From: Absidia repens
Taxonomy: Eukaryota; Mucoromycota; Mucoromycetes; Mucorales; Cunninghamellaceae
DNA: 64,000 nucleotides
NCBI GenBank assembly: GCA_002105175.1
Contig: MCGE01000010.1
Span: 620,001 to 684,000, forward strand
Reading direction: 5' to 3'
Below the pieces are notes generated by a model. It saw only the letters and a list, made by a program, of their open reading frames with translations. It did no database searches and was not told the origin of the DNA. Below are positions 12,107 to 24,263 of the stretch, piece after piece; the first letter of the stretch is position 1, and each line of letters starts with the position of its first letter. A program made the translations under genes and the position numbers.

Positions 12107-12262
12107 ATATAAACTACGAACCGGAATACTAATCGTAACTCACGTCTTGTATAGAAATTTTTGGTGGACCGCGAAGGAAAAGTGGTGAACCGTTATGCTT
12201 CTATAACTGAACCAAAATCAATTGCTCCTGATTTGGAAAAACTTCTGGCTACTCCTCAATGA
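11335..12262 (+). CDS. Glutathione peroxidase (thioredoxin-type GPx)
   Basis: Six exons (11335-11415, 11488-11623, 11707-11782, 11878-11946, 12029-12056, 12155-12262) join to 165 residues, the normal family length. The catalytic Cys is about residue 38 in NVASKCGFT. The [13 protein letters not shown] block supplies the Gln and the probable resolving Cys, and WNF supplies the active-site Trp. It reduces hydrogen peroxide and lipid hydroperoxides, in fungi usually using thioredoxin. There is no selenocysteine codon, organelle signal or membrane segment, so it is probably cytosolic. Exon 5 is only 28 nt. Confidence 0.95.
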
Positions 12263-13309
12263 GGAACATCTCCATCCTTTCCCGTTCGTTCCACTGATTG
12301 ATAGTCTAGTAGCATTTATTTGGTCTAGTTTAATTTAGTTTAGTTTATTTTAGTAGTTTAGTGTATCACTTCTTATTTTAGTGCTCTTTATTTTTTATAC
12401 AAATTATCAAAATAAAAGATAGGTATTCAATCTGTATTTACAAGGATCACATACAGTGTTGACTACTGGATTAGGATTTTGGCAAATCGGATGCTGGATT
12501 TAAAGGGAGATGAGCAGTACGAGTGTGTTTTTTTGAAAATATTAGAATTATTCTTATTACACACAATACTAAATGGCGCTAATCATATTCAGTTACTTTG
12601 TGTGGGAATGTATATTATGGCTTTTCTGTGCATATTGTTCCTCATCTCGGATCAATCGTATCTATAAAAAGTGGCGAGATATGTAGAACGCTTAGGTTGG
12701 ACAATGCATTCACAGAGACAAGTCGGTTTTTGTTGCGTGATGTGAGCCATTGTTCGGGTGCAGGTTCCAAAAAATAATACTCTTAAATGATCTACCAAAT
12801 TTTTCGCATTTGGTGGAAGGACTCACTAGCATCCTTATCACTAGGCCATTGTTACATCCTAATGCCTGGAGCGCTTTACTGAAGAGCTAAAATCTAGGCC
12901 TCTTTTCATACTTGTCAATATTGTTGAGTCACTGATACATGTGTCAAATTTTATTCTTCATTATATAATAGCCTGGATATGTGCTGGCCATATTTACGGG
13001 ACAAATTCATTTTTGCAGAATTTGTTATACAAAGAAATGTCAATTTTATTTCGAAATTATGATGCAGTTTAGCAAGACAGTAAAAATCTTTGTGCTCAGT
13101 ATGGATATACCCTTTCGGCAAGCTAAACTTGACGTACGGGAGATAATGTAAAAGCTAAACGACATGACATATTTTATTCATATATATAATCTGTGGCAAC
13201 TAAACTAAACTATGTAGCTTAATGACAGCACCATGACTCCTATCTAAAGGTGAGACTTGAAAGGTCTGCATGTGTGGTAGGAGAGACATATTGCTTATAA
13301 ATAAACATA
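12263..13309. other. Intergenic, 3' of GPX
   Basis: A tandem TTTAGTTTAGTTTA stretch and an AATAAAAG signal (about 12410) end the GPX transcript. The remaining roughly 850 bp is AT-rich with no gene seen. Homology to the dispersed repeat becomes recognisable only from about 13310. Confidence 0.5.
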
Positions 13310-14640
13310 ACGTAATATAGACTAGTCCAACCAATGATGGTACGATAAGCTATTCCATAGTGAGGGGTTAAATTAAACCAAGTCAAGTTGCTCGACCTTG
13401 CCTGCAAAGGCATAAATGGTTGAGAATAATCTTCCTGTCAGTTTTGAATAGTGGCGATCGCTGTGAACACCATCACCATGTTGGTGATGCTATATGATAT
13501 TGATTGCTGTACAAATATGAAGAAAAAAAGAGGAAGTTTTTTTATTATGTCCACCGAAAAAAAAAATCGTTTCAAAATCCGCCCACGTGTACATTTTTAT
13601 TTCCTTCCATTTTGTTTTCGCTTTCTTTCTCTTTCTCTTTCTTTCTCTTTCTTTTTTTAATTCTTCACAATTGTGTCATCTATGGGGTAATGGTGGACTT
13701 AGATTAATGTCAGGACTAGTTTAGTAGGGGTTTCAGCTCAGGGATTACAAGATGCATGGGGAAACCCTTTCATTTTGGTTTCAGGATGTAGAACCATTGT
13801 TAGTTGGCTTATTAGAGCCTCCTTTAATTTATTAAAACGTTAGTTTGCCCATAGTATTTATCTATATCAGAATAAAATGTGCCTATTTTACTTGCTTTAA
13901 TGAAAAATGTCCCATTAGTCTCTCTCATGACTTGTGCAATAGATCCAATTTTTACTACCATCACTTTTAGATTAGCGTTAACTATTGTTATGATTCAATA
14001 AGGGTACACCCTTTTGTCTTACTCATTCATTGTACAGTATATTATATTAGGTCTCACGTTACGGCAGAACGTTTTAAATAGATAGTGTTGGACGTCCTTC
14101 AAATCTCACATTACTTCCCCACAATCTAATCCTATTAGATACTTCCATCTGTTGCTTTTCTACAATGTTCCCTTCTCCTTTAGTTTTAGTATACGCCAAT
14201 TTGACTCAATAACATGTGCCTTTTTATTAGCCATTTTCTGACCCGGCTGATAATAAATAGTATTACTATTGCGGCTGCTTTTGTGTCCTGCCAAATATTT
14301 GCTGCCTAGTTCATCTACTATGTCTACTTCACTCCCTAAAAACCTAGAGACTGTTGACAGTCTTGGACCATTTACTATCAAAAATAACAATATTCCTGTT
14401 CTATCAATCATGACATTAAATTTAGGTCGTGTTGTGCATGTAGACGTCGTCATAGAACATTTTTTGTATTAGTTTCTAATTATCTATTACTACTTCACCC
14501 TCCCCCTGAGACGTAGCCACTGGTTTACGGTTCTAGATAACTTCATATGTAACATCGCTCTACCATTCATGTCAATCTACCTAGGATGTTCTACCAGCGT
14601 GACCTCACTAGACTGAATTATCTTGTTTCCTAATTCTTCT
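13310..14640 (+). repeat. Dispersed repeat family, copy B
   Basis: Near-complete copy. The left arm (about 13310-13510) matches 52440-52630 of copy F. The CCGCCCACGTG box lies at about 13579-13587, followed by a (CTTT)n tract. The conserved body at 13680-13870 holds GGACTAGTTTAG, CAGCTCAGGGATTACAAGATGC and GGGAAACCCTTTCATTTTGG. AATAAA-type modules follow, and the right arm (14150-14640) matches 18550-19060 of copy C. No ORF is conserved with the other copies. Confidence 0.85.
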
Positions 14641-15263
14641 TTCATGTGATACATATATATATCGACAATATTCCATGCAACACCCAGTAGTTCAATTTTC
14701 TGGAAGTGCGATAATATTTTTGCCATTTAGCTGAGCTGCACCATATAAATTGGTGAAATATTAGGATTTAGGATTTTACTGAATAGCGTTTAAACATACG
14801 TAGAGGTAGGTTGTCTGGGCTAACAAAACAAAACAAAAAATGGCGATATGATAGGAAGTACAGAAAACAATGCCAGCACCTAACATCTAACCCTATTAAA
14901 AAAGAGGATAAAAACTAACATTCATACATAAACGCATTTTTAAATAGAAGTGCAGCTAAATGTTTATAATAGAATTGGTATTTTTATTATATGTGTAAAC
15001 TATAGTAAATATAGAAGATCATGTAATGATGAGCAAGGAGATGAATACGAACTGACTATTAAAAAAATATGTGGATGCTAGATGATATATATATATATAT
15101 ATATATATACCATAATGTACAAAGGATAAGTAATAAAAAATAATAATATAAATGCAGAAATATACAGTGCATAATAAAAGGCTAGAGATAGGTGTGCAAG
15201 AATAAAAGTAATAAGAAACAGTGATGGGGAAATTGGAGAGGGAGAGAGATAGAGAAGTCCAAA
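14641..15263. other. Intergenic, 3' of importin alpha
   Basis: AT-rich, with an (AT)n microsatellite at about 15085-15109. It probably contains the 3' UTR of the importin gene on the minus strand (TTATTA-type signals near 15140-15175). No gene was seen. Confidence 0.5.
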
Positions 15264-17202
15264 CTAAGGTTGATCAAATTGGCATCCACTTTGAGTAATA
15301 TTGTCATCTGATTGAAATTGGAATCCATGGGTAGAATCTGAAATAGCATCAATAATGGAATTGATAATATCCTGTTCATTATCGTCACTGAAGAAGATGT
15401 CATATATTTCGTAAGCTTTTTTGCAGATCACCTTGTTGTCGCTTGTTTGTAGAAGTTGGAGCGAATCCACACCACCCCATTGTTCAACAAGTACAGCATA
15501 CCAATTTGGTTCACTAAAATCGAGTCCTCTGTCCAGATAACCAACCAGGAGAATATTTTCCAGTCCCTTCAGAGCCAATAGTATCGTTCTGTTGTCCTTT
15601 ATCGCCAATACATCGCAGAGAGCTTTGATGCAGCCGTGGGACACCATGTAATCAATATGTCTTGGGGTTTTCAGTCCAATAAATGTTGCATTGACAATAG
15701 CCCAACATGCTTCATTTCGAATGTTCAAGTCTCCATCGGCAAGTGCGCGAGTCAGTAATGGGATGATGTTGTTTTCAATAACCGCCTGTAATTGTGCGCT
15801 GTTTCCACCTGTGATATTCGAGAGGACCCAGCAAGCTAATTTACGTAAGTTTGCCTCGTTACCACCAAGCAATAAGGATAGAGCCGGAAGAGCACCACAA
15901 TTAATTGTCACCTGTGTCTGTACGTCTGTCCCAGATGTAATGACCCCCACTAAATGAAGAGCTGCCACTTGCACGTCAATCGAAGGGTACGCCAGTAATT
16001 CCACAAGACGTCCACATACCATAGAGTCCACCAATGTTTGAATACGTTCATCCTTTCCAGCGATAATAATATGTAATACCCAGCATAAATTGCTTAAAAT
16101 GAATTCATCCGAGTGATAGAGCAATTTGGTCATAGAAGCAACAGTAGGTGAAATCTAAAATGATATTGATAAAGAATATAGAATATTTTTAATACATGTA
16201 CAATGTCTTGTAATTATGTTTTTATTTTAAATTTCACTTACAATGTCCCAATTTGATTGTGCTGTAAGTCCACGGCATAAGTTTAATAACACCCAAGATA
16301 CAATTCGTGCCATCGATATACCGCCATGTTCACGTAGGATAGCCAATAAAGGCACTAATGCACCATGCTCTAGAACGCAATCCCGGCTTTCCGGATCATT
16401 TCCAGCAATATTTCCAAGTGCCCAAGCAGCCTATAAAAAAAATAGAAAGCATAAAAACCTAGGTTTGCATACACAGACACCTATGCATATATATATCATA
16501 TTACATATTATATTCATCTTACCAGTTCCTTTACTTTGATCGTATCGCTACTCAAAATCTTGACAAGGACAGGTATAGCACCAGCTTGAATCACAACTTC
16601 GGTTTGAGTGGAAGAACCAGAAGCAACATTGATAATAATCCACAAAGATTCGTACTGTATAATAAAAAGAGAGAGTCAGATGTTAGAATTCTTACTATTT
16701 CTAAATAGCTTTACCTGGAGTAATTCATGGGTCGATTCAAGAGCTTCGACAACCTTGAGAACTATATCAGCATCGATCACTTGCTGGATAAGAGAATTTT
16801 CTTCCATTGATATAAGCTTGCGGAGGTAGGTAAAGGCGGTATATTGTTGTTCTACGTCGTTGGTATTGATTGCTTTGACAAAGTCTTCCATTTGCTTGTG
16901 TAACTAGCGAGAGATAGTAAAAGAGCTCGCAATGAGTTAATCTTTGACTACATGTATGGAAGTGTATGTCTTACCTCAGTTTCGTTTTGAGATTGATCAG
17001 CTAGTGTGTCTTCACTACCATCCATATATCGGCTGGAAGTGAGAGCGCGTCGTTTATCAAGGAATTTCTTCCGGGTTTCTTTTCGAATTTCCACTGACCG
17101 TTGTAGACGCCAACGTTTAACTTGATCGCTTCGAAACAGATCCTTGTTTTTGAAGTTGACATTCCGTGGAGTTTCAGAGATTGCCGCTGAATCGTTATCC
17201 AT
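15264..17202 (-). CDS. Importin subunit alpha (karyopherin alpha)
   Basis: Five exons (17202-16975, 16903-16715, 16654-16523, 16430-16242, 16154-15264), all in phase 0, give 542 residues, as expected for fungal importin alpha. The N terminus is the importin-beta-binding domain, rich in basic residues (KRWRLQRSVEIRKETRKKF, then DKRRA). About ten armadillo repeats follow, with typical blocks such as AAWALGNIAGN, RKLACWVLSNITGGN and RNEACWAIVNAT, whose Trp/Asn ladders bind nuclear localisation signals. The C terminus is acidic and Gln-rich, the usual autoinhibitory/CAS-binding end. It carries NLS cargo into the nucleus with importin beta. Confidence 0.97.
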
Positions 17203-17754
17203 GGTGAAGAAAAAAAAAATAGCGAAGAGAAGAAAAGTGATTTTTGATTCAGAGGTGCCTTTTTTTTTTTTTTTTTTACTGCAATGGCAATCGATTTAAA
17301 CAGCGCCTTAAACTTGCAATATGGTACAGTATATTCTGTCCAATTTAGGCTACATAGGCTATACCTCTTGGTGGATTAATAAAAATGATAGAGCGCGAAT
17401 AACTGCATTATTCGTATAAATAATTTACATCGATCAGTCAGCTGTGAATGGTTTCCTTGATGGTACGACTTTATTCCAACAAGGGCAGAATGGTCTTTAA
17501 AAAAAAATCGATGAGTGTTGTTATTTTTATTATCATTACAATTTCCAGCAAAAAAGCAGAGGAAAATAATCTACAGTACAATACTGTATAGTACTGTACA
17601 GCGACGACTGCATTCATAATATAGCCTAGTTTTATTAGTATGAATGGTTGAGCGTTTGGAGGCCCATCGTTGATATTTCGTGACCCAGGTCTCTCAATCA
17701 GTCAACGGGGATTCTAGGGGAAAGTAATCACAATGCGAGAGCTAGAAAATAGGT
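17203..17754. other. Intergenic, 5' of importin alpha
   Basis: Promoter side of the importin gene, with a T-homopolymer at about 17260-17277 (a purine-rich leader on the gene strand). The rest is AT-rich without features. Dispersed repeat copy C begins at about 17755. Confidence 0.45.
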
Positions 17755-19065
17755 GTTTAATATGATATCCGCCAGGCTTAGTCCAATCAAAAGGGTAAGC
17801 TACTGTACTCCATGGAGAATGACAGACTAATCTGCGATGAACGGAGTACACACCAGGCTGAGTTGTTGATCTTGTCACATCAACAGAAGATAACGACCAG
17901 CCTATGAATGGTGGCGAAAAAGGGAGTTTTCCTTTTTTGTATTTTTCAAAAAAAAAATCTCACGAGATCCCCTCAAAAAACCCCATGTTAACCCCGCACA
18001 CGTGGATTTTTATTTCTCCCTCTTTTTATTTTTTCATTTTTCATCTTTTTTTTTTTTTCCTTCACCATTCGACTACTTTGAAGTCATGTTGGGCTTAGAT
18101 TGGTGCCAGGACTAGTTTAGAAAGGGTTTCAGCTAAGGGATTATAACTTGCATGGGGAAACCCTTTCATTTTGGATATAGGATTTAGGATTTAGGTCTAC
18201 CATTCGCTGGCTTATTAGGATCTTCATTAGCTTCGTTTAGTATTAGTTTGTCCATTTATATCTGAATAAAATAGGTCTCTTTTTACATACTTCAATGAAA
18301 TTTTTTCCATTAGACTTCCTCATGTCTTGTACAATAGATCCCTTTTTTACTGTCATCACTTCTTTTGACTAGCGTTGATCGTTTGTTGTTGTGGCTCAAT
18401 AAAAGATGTCTCTTTGGTCTTTCTCATGTCGTGTAGAATATATTATATTAGCTCCCACTTTCGACTGACCCTTTAGATAGAGTTGAGCATTTTTCGAATT
18501 CCATGTTTGTCTCCCTCATGCGCCCTTCAATAGATCACTTCACTATACCCCCAGTTACAGTGAACCCTACCCCTTCAGTTTTATCTATCAATATGCTTCA
18601 ATAAAATGTGACTTTTTATCTACCATCGTCTGGTTTATCGATAGTGAATAATGAAGCTATTGTAGCTGTTTTGCGAGTGAGTTACCGAACATCTGCTTTT
18701 CTAGTTAACCAACTATGTCTACTTTACACACTAAAGTCTTATAGAGCGTTGATAGTCTTAGATCATTTACTATCTAAAACAACCATATTCCTGCTCTGCC
18801 AATCATATAAATAAATATAGATCGTACTGTGCATGTAGGCATCTCCATAAAACATGTTAGGACCGACTTCTAATTTATCTATGACTAGTTCACCCACCAT
18901 ATTGTAGCATAACAACTAGTTTACAGTTCAAGGTCACTCAATATGAACTGTGACTGTATTCCTGCTCCACCACTCACATCAATCAACCTACGATAGACCA
19001 TGTCGTCAGTGTAACCTCGACGATTGCGTCTCTCCAATTGCTTTCCAAGTAAACCCGAAATGATA
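17755..19065 (+). repeat. Dispersed repeat family, copy C
   Basis: Near-complete copy, about 1.3 kb. The left arm (17755-17930) is related to copies B and F. CCGCACACGTGG lies at about 17995-18005, followed by a pyrimidine tract. The body at 18070-18260 holds GGACTAGTTTAGAAAGGG and GGGAAACCCTTTCATTTTGG. AATAAAA signals lie near 18264, 18396 and 18597. Between them are degenerate copies of a module carrying TTAG-TCTCCCTCATG and TAGCGTTGA-type strings. The right arm matches copy B. Confidence 0.85.
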
Positions 19066-19332
19066 ATCCTCATCCCAGTCAACCCCATTAACATCATCCC
19101 CTATCAGTTGCACAGTGCAGCACATATAAATATTAATTGATAAAACTTTTATTATTTCTAATAGATGGTCAAAGTATATACAGAATGGTATGGTCAAAGT
19201 TGTAAGTATAAAAATAAAAATGATAGTGAAGAAAAATACAAAATGTAAATAAATAAAATAGATATAATCAATGCTAAGTGGATGGGGTAATAAGCTACAC
19301 TAGAATCAAATATTATATCCAATAAGTATTCC
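19066..19332. other. 3' flank of MET1
   Basis: AT-rich probable 3' UTR of MET1 on the minus strand, with TTTATT (AATAAA on the gene strand) near 19147 and 19252. Nothing else was seen. Confidence 0.45.
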
Positions 19333-21086
19333 CTAATAAACACCTTCAGGATCATGTAATTGTAAAAGGTTGGAGTGTAGAGAATGCTGATGTTCGTCCA
19401 ATAATAAATCCTTGATAACACCTTCCGTTGGCAAATGATCTTGCTTGAGTACATTAATGGCATGTCCAGTAATCAACAGCCCTGGAGGTCGACTACCACC
19501 TACGCTTTCCAAGATATTTGAGATACTCCCCAAAGTCCCATACACTACCCTTTGGTCAATACAACTAGCACGTTCTACAATAGCACAGGGGATATCTGCT
19601 GGGTAATTTTGCTTTCCAATCAAATCCGCTACCAGAGCATCCAATCGGTGAATGGCCATAAGAAATACGTCAGTGCGAGAGGGTTCAAAGACAGGGAGAG
19701 CTGCCAATGAATTTTTCTGACCAGTTCCTGTTGTCACCAAAAACTGAGAGGCCACAGATCGATGTGTCAAAGGAATGCCAGCCAATAATGGAGCTGCCAC
19801 CGATGATGATATACCAGGGATCACCTTTGTTGCATAACCATGTTTTCTGAAAAATATCACTTCTTCCCCACCACGGCCAAACAAGAACGGATCTATATAA
19901 AAATAAACGTATAAATAAAGACGTCTCTAGTGGAATAACTTTTTTTTTTTTTCAACAATATGATTTTACCTCCTTGCTTAAGACGGACTACATTTTTGCC
20001 TTGTTGTAATGCTACCAGAGCCATTTCATTGAATTCTTGTTGGGCAGCATCAGCATTTCCAGGGAATTTGCGAGCAATCTTGAGTTCACATTCTACCAAG
20101 GCTACCACTTCAGCAGGGACAATCTTATCAGAAAGGACTAAATCAGCGTTCTTGATAGCATGGTGCGCTGCTAGTGTAAGCAAATTTGGATCACCTGGAC
20201 CAGAACCCACCAATGTAATGGTACCCACTTCTTGATGATGTCCATTTACCCCCATATTTGCATTCCCATTCACAATAGTTCCAGATGATTCCCGTTTCAA
20301 TTTGATTGCATCCATATCTGTTCCATTGGTTGGAGGAGGCGTTGATCCCTGACTACTGTAACCTTCATCCTGTTGTTGATACTGTTCCAGCAATTCCTGC
20401 ATGTCCATATCAGAAAGTTTTGCCAAACGATCCATACTCCAGTATTCACAGATCTGAGCCAACCATGCCATTCGCCGGCCCTTCGCTAAATCGCCAGGAT
20501 CTGATTGTCGAATTTTCTTACGTAGCATGCCCACCCGTTGTACGGCTTGACCAAGTTTGGCAGGTAGAGTACTAATAACATGACGCCGGATACGGTTTGC
20601 TAATTTGGATGCTTGACCATTGGTTGAGAAGGCTATTTGCAAGGATTGATCCCGGTAGGTGGACGTCATAAAAAAATCGCAGAGATCGTTCCGATCAGTC
20701 ACATTCACCGGAATATGATATTGTCTACATTGATGCACCATGCTTTCCACCGTCGAGTTGCTGTTTTTGTTTGTTTGGCAAATAAAGACCATATGGGCAT
20801 CTTCCAATAGAGATCCAGACCATTGAGCACCAGCATAATATACTTGTTCATTTTGAATCCGGTAGACCAATTCTGGCACCATCGTTTCCTGATCGCCAAC
20901 AAGGATCACTTTAGCATCGGCTTCAAGAAGAGTCAAAACCCGATTGGCAGCGATGTTGTTCGATCCAACCACAATCATATTCTTGCGTTGACATTGGAAG
21001 GCCACCATTAATGAAGCTCCGCCTTCAGGAGTAGGGACGCTTGGTACAAAAGTTGATTGGGGGGTAGTTGCTATGGAAGAAGTCAT
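19333..21086 (-). CDS. MET1: Uroporphyrinogen-III C-methyltransferase (siroheme synthesis)
   Basis: Two exons (21086-19970, 19892-19333; phase 1 junction giving GGDPFLFGRGG) encode 558 residues, similar to yeast Met1 (593). The N-terminal ~200 residues are a CysG/Met8-like Rossmann region (MIVVGSNNIAANRVLTLL). A Gln/Ser/Gly-rich linker follows. The SAM-dependent tetrapyrrole methylase domain starts at GTITLVGSGPGDPNLLTLA and contains the PGISSSVAAPLLAGIPLTHR block. The enzyme methylates uroporphyrinogen III to precorrin-2, leading to siroheme for sulfite and nitrite reductases. Whether the N-terminal domain is an active dehydrogenase is unclear: its glycine pattern is GSNNIAANR rather than a clean GxGxxA. 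Confidence 0.93.
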
Positions 21087-21391
21087 ATAATATATAGATA
21101 ATTGGAAGAATAATGTAAGTCAGTAGGATAGAGAAAGGGGAAGAGAGAAGAAAAATAAAAAGGAGGGAGTGAGGTAGAAAATAAAAAATGTTTTATAATA
21201 TACCTTTGAGCGAATCTATTTGATTTTGCAAGAATTGCGCGATCAGCACGAGAGATAGTCAAACTCTGATTGGGCATTTTCAATCACCAGCATTTCAAAC
21301 CCAGAATCATCCCCACAAACAAGACAAATCACTATCATTGGAAAGTCTTTTTTTTTATTTCGAAGATAAAATAATATATAATGAGCCTATA

Positions 21392-22943
21392 CTAGTAAAT
21401 ATATGAATATAAGTATTTTCCAAAGCACCAGGTTGCAACAATTAATAGCAAATAAGGTAGTAAGAACGATGCAGGTATAGCCATTTTCCATAAATCTGAT
21501 TGTTCAATTGGCACAGTAAAAGTGTTTGGGTTAATGGTATTTTCTTTCGATGACGATGAAGTTGATGGTGCTGTTTTAGTTGCCGCTATATCCAGATCTT
21601 GAATTGCATGTTGATGATTTTCCGGAAACTGCCCTTCCTTATAAAAGTAAGCCAACAAATCGTCCTTCTCATACCAACGCTGATACATCCATTTACTAAA
21701 TTCGGTTTCGTTGTTGTAAGGAATGTCTTTGATGTGAAAGCGTCGTATATGTACATGGAGTTTTTTTGGTTGTTTGTTGAAGAAAAATATATTTGGGATG
21801 GTGTATATGTCCTCAGGGTAATCGCCTGGCCGAATGTCTGAATAGCCAATAGTAAAGTCATAAAGCCAGTCAACGCTGTCACCCAATGATTGCATGCAAA
21901 TCCGAAGTCCAGAGGATCGTGGTAGGAGAGCATGTCGAGTATCTTTCTAAAAAGTCATAAAATATTTAGACCACTTATATAACGAAGATTGCCCACCATA
22001 ATGTCACCACTTACCACATCATTTTTTTCTGCATAATCCTTAGATTTTTTCCTAGTGTTTTCTGAGATTACTAATAATGACAAAACCCCGCCCCGTAAAC
22101 GGAGTTTAGTATCCGTCTACAAGATGCTTTCCCTGATTCTATATTGGCAAATTCTACTATTTTCTACTATTACTTACTAGTGCCTTCAGGACAAACTAGA
22201 AGCCAGAGTGGGCGTTTGTCTTCTTTTGACCTGGTTAAATTATCCACTATAGTATGTTGGTCAGTTGCCAATTTTCGTGACATGAAGATAAATTCGCAAA
22301 AGTCCATTGCCCTAAAATCAATTAGAATTTCAATAAAGCGTTTAATCATCATCATATATTCCATAGCGGTAAATTGGTTCACATAGACTTACAATCCATA
22401 CACAGGCAGATTTCTGAGACTGTCTTTGAGAATGATCTTCATAACACCATGAGCCTTGGCTAAGAATGCTACACACCATACATAAGCCCAGTCAGCGTAA
22501 GTCTATCAATTAAAATAGAAAATGACGGTTACATTCATTCATAAACCATATATTTTCTATACTATAGTACTTACTTGATGATTGATGGTGACAATGATTC
22601 TTTCAGGGAAATCTAGCTTGGTGATGTTTCCGTTCTTGTTTCGTTGAATAAGGGTATCCAGTGTTGCTGAAGGAGAGCTGATATCATTATTGTCACGTAA
22701 ACAGCTATCATCTATAGTGATCACCATAGAGGACGGAGCAAAGTATTGTATTACAGCAACCAGAGTTTGCGACCATAGTTCCAAAACATAAGTGATATAT
22801 TGAAGGTAAATGTGTCGCGGACCGAAGTAATATAACGGCAAGGATAATATTTGGCCAAGTAAAACGCAAGTAGTTTGGAAGAACAAGCCAAAGTTGACTA
22901 CCAAAATATTAATTAAAATTTGTAGAGACCATTTTGTAGGCAT
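21392..22943 (-). CDS. Membrane lysophospholipid/LPA acyltransferase (CST26/LCLAT1-like)
   Basis: Five exons (22943-22575, 22502-22393, 22311-22178, 22070-22015, 21946-21392) join to 407 residues. The N terminus has two hydrophobic stretches. Acyltransferase motif I is split by intron 1: INHQ joins TYADWAY, giving NHQxxxDW. Motif III is WLLVCPEGT, followed after intron 3 by a TRKKSKDYAEKND block, the usual form in the LPLAT/AGPAT5/LCLAT1 group. A C-terminal hydrophobic helix (residues ~385-403) suggests ER anchoring. It transfers acyl chains to lysophospholipids. Head-group specificity, and whether it equals yeast Cst26, cannot be settled here. The acceptor of the 56-nt exon 4 was chosen from two AGs because it restores EGT...ENTRKKS. 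Confidence 0.85.
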
Positions 22944-24263
22944 AATGGCAAGAGCATGCAGAAAAAAAAAAGTAAAGGAAAAAAAAAAAAGGTGGAAACA
23001 GTAGGATCCTCACGCCTTAATCGGTCTTTTAAAAAGTGCCTCATATGACTTCAACCAAAGGTTATGTCAGTGTAAAAAATTGCACGATTAGAAATTTTAT
23101 TATCATTACACAGCCGTTTTCAACACACACTTTATCAATGCTACGGTATTACTCAAGGGAAGTCTCGAAAATCTTTGTTCGACTTCTACATTCATGTGAA
23201 ATAATACCATTTTTTTAATCTATTTCATTACCGAGCTGTCATTGAAACCCAGGCTTATCATATTCAGCCGATACCGAAAATAAAATACGCCCACGTTAAA
23301 TAGGACTCTAAGATGATGCCAAAATAAAGATGTGAAGACAATCATTTTCCCCTTTCCCCTTTATTGTTGTATGCAAGTATACTACATTTGCCCCTCACTT
23401 TATATGTATTATAATAATCGATGAAATTTGCTATCCCACGGTCAGGTACAACAAGATACGGTACAGGACAATAAAAAAGTATTATCTGAATTCAATCGTT
23501 GTACGCGTAGTAGAGTTACTAAAAAAAAAAAAAGTACCAGTTCAAGGAAACGCTGGGGTTAGGAGGAGCCTGCTTTCTTAGGGTTCGAGACTCGTTGACC
23601 AGCGGCGCTTTAAACACTGAAGTGCGGGTACCTCCGTCTCCCTCATTTCCTTCCCCTGCCTACGGTTTGGTTATACTGAACACAGCCTGATAAAAAAAAA
23701 CAAAAAAAAAAGTTGTACAACTTCCCTAAGAGACTATTTTCAGGATCCCCATGTGTAACTGTCAAAAAGACTGGGTTCTTCTTGTGCGCTAGAAAAAACA
23801 AAAAGCCCTCGTGCGAATCTATTGTCAATGAGTGATGATTGGGACAAGGGAATATGAACATATCAGTTGGGTGACTCATTCAATGGTTTCGACTCGCTTG
23901 TTATTTATGAACTGGACATCAAAAAGTATCTCCACTTTTACACAGTTGGTACTGTGTAAAACCAATATTAAGAAAATATTTACTATCATTCTTAATAAAA
24001 CAGGATCATTATCATCACTATGCTATGAACAATGAAATTCTTTAAAATAAATAGATACGCTGCTTGACCACAAAAACTTATCGTTCTGGGTATGACCAGC
24101 ATTCCCTCGTGTCAAACGAGAATGGCCTAAGCGCCCATAACTTTAATAGATCGACGGGTACCTGAATTTAAATGCCGATCCCGCATTTAGCTTTTTTGTA
24201 TAAATAAGCGTCGCCGTCCTTTTTTTTTCTTTTTTTCTTTTCTTCGTCTAAATTGTCATCACT
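22944..24263. other. Intergenic between acyltransferase and hypothetical protein
   Basis: About 1.3 kb of AT-rich spacer. It holds a TACGCCCACGTTAAAT string near 23285 resembling the box of the dispersed repeat but without the repeat body, and a tRNA-B-box-like GGGTTCGAGACTC near 23580 without a matching tRNA. Upstream of 24264 there is TATAAATA (24199) and a strong CT-rich tract (24218-24247), a likely core promoter. Confidence 0.5.

Noticed and set aside
12479..12667. 62-codon ORF after GPX
   Set aside because: Hydrophobic AT-driven composition, no promoter or splice context and no similarity to a known family.
13451..13707. Short ORFs inside repeat copy B
   Set aside because: They are not kept in other copies of the repeat and are made of the pyrimidine tract (Phe/Leu/Ser runs).
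22080..22110. CCCCGCCCCGTAAACGG as another copy of the dispersed repeat
   Set aside because: Only the box resembles the repeat; no conserved body follows, and it lies in an intron of the acyltransferase gene.
23560..23610. tRNA B-box-like string GGGTTCGAGACTC
   Set aside because: No matching A box, acceptor stem or anticodon arm can be folded around it.
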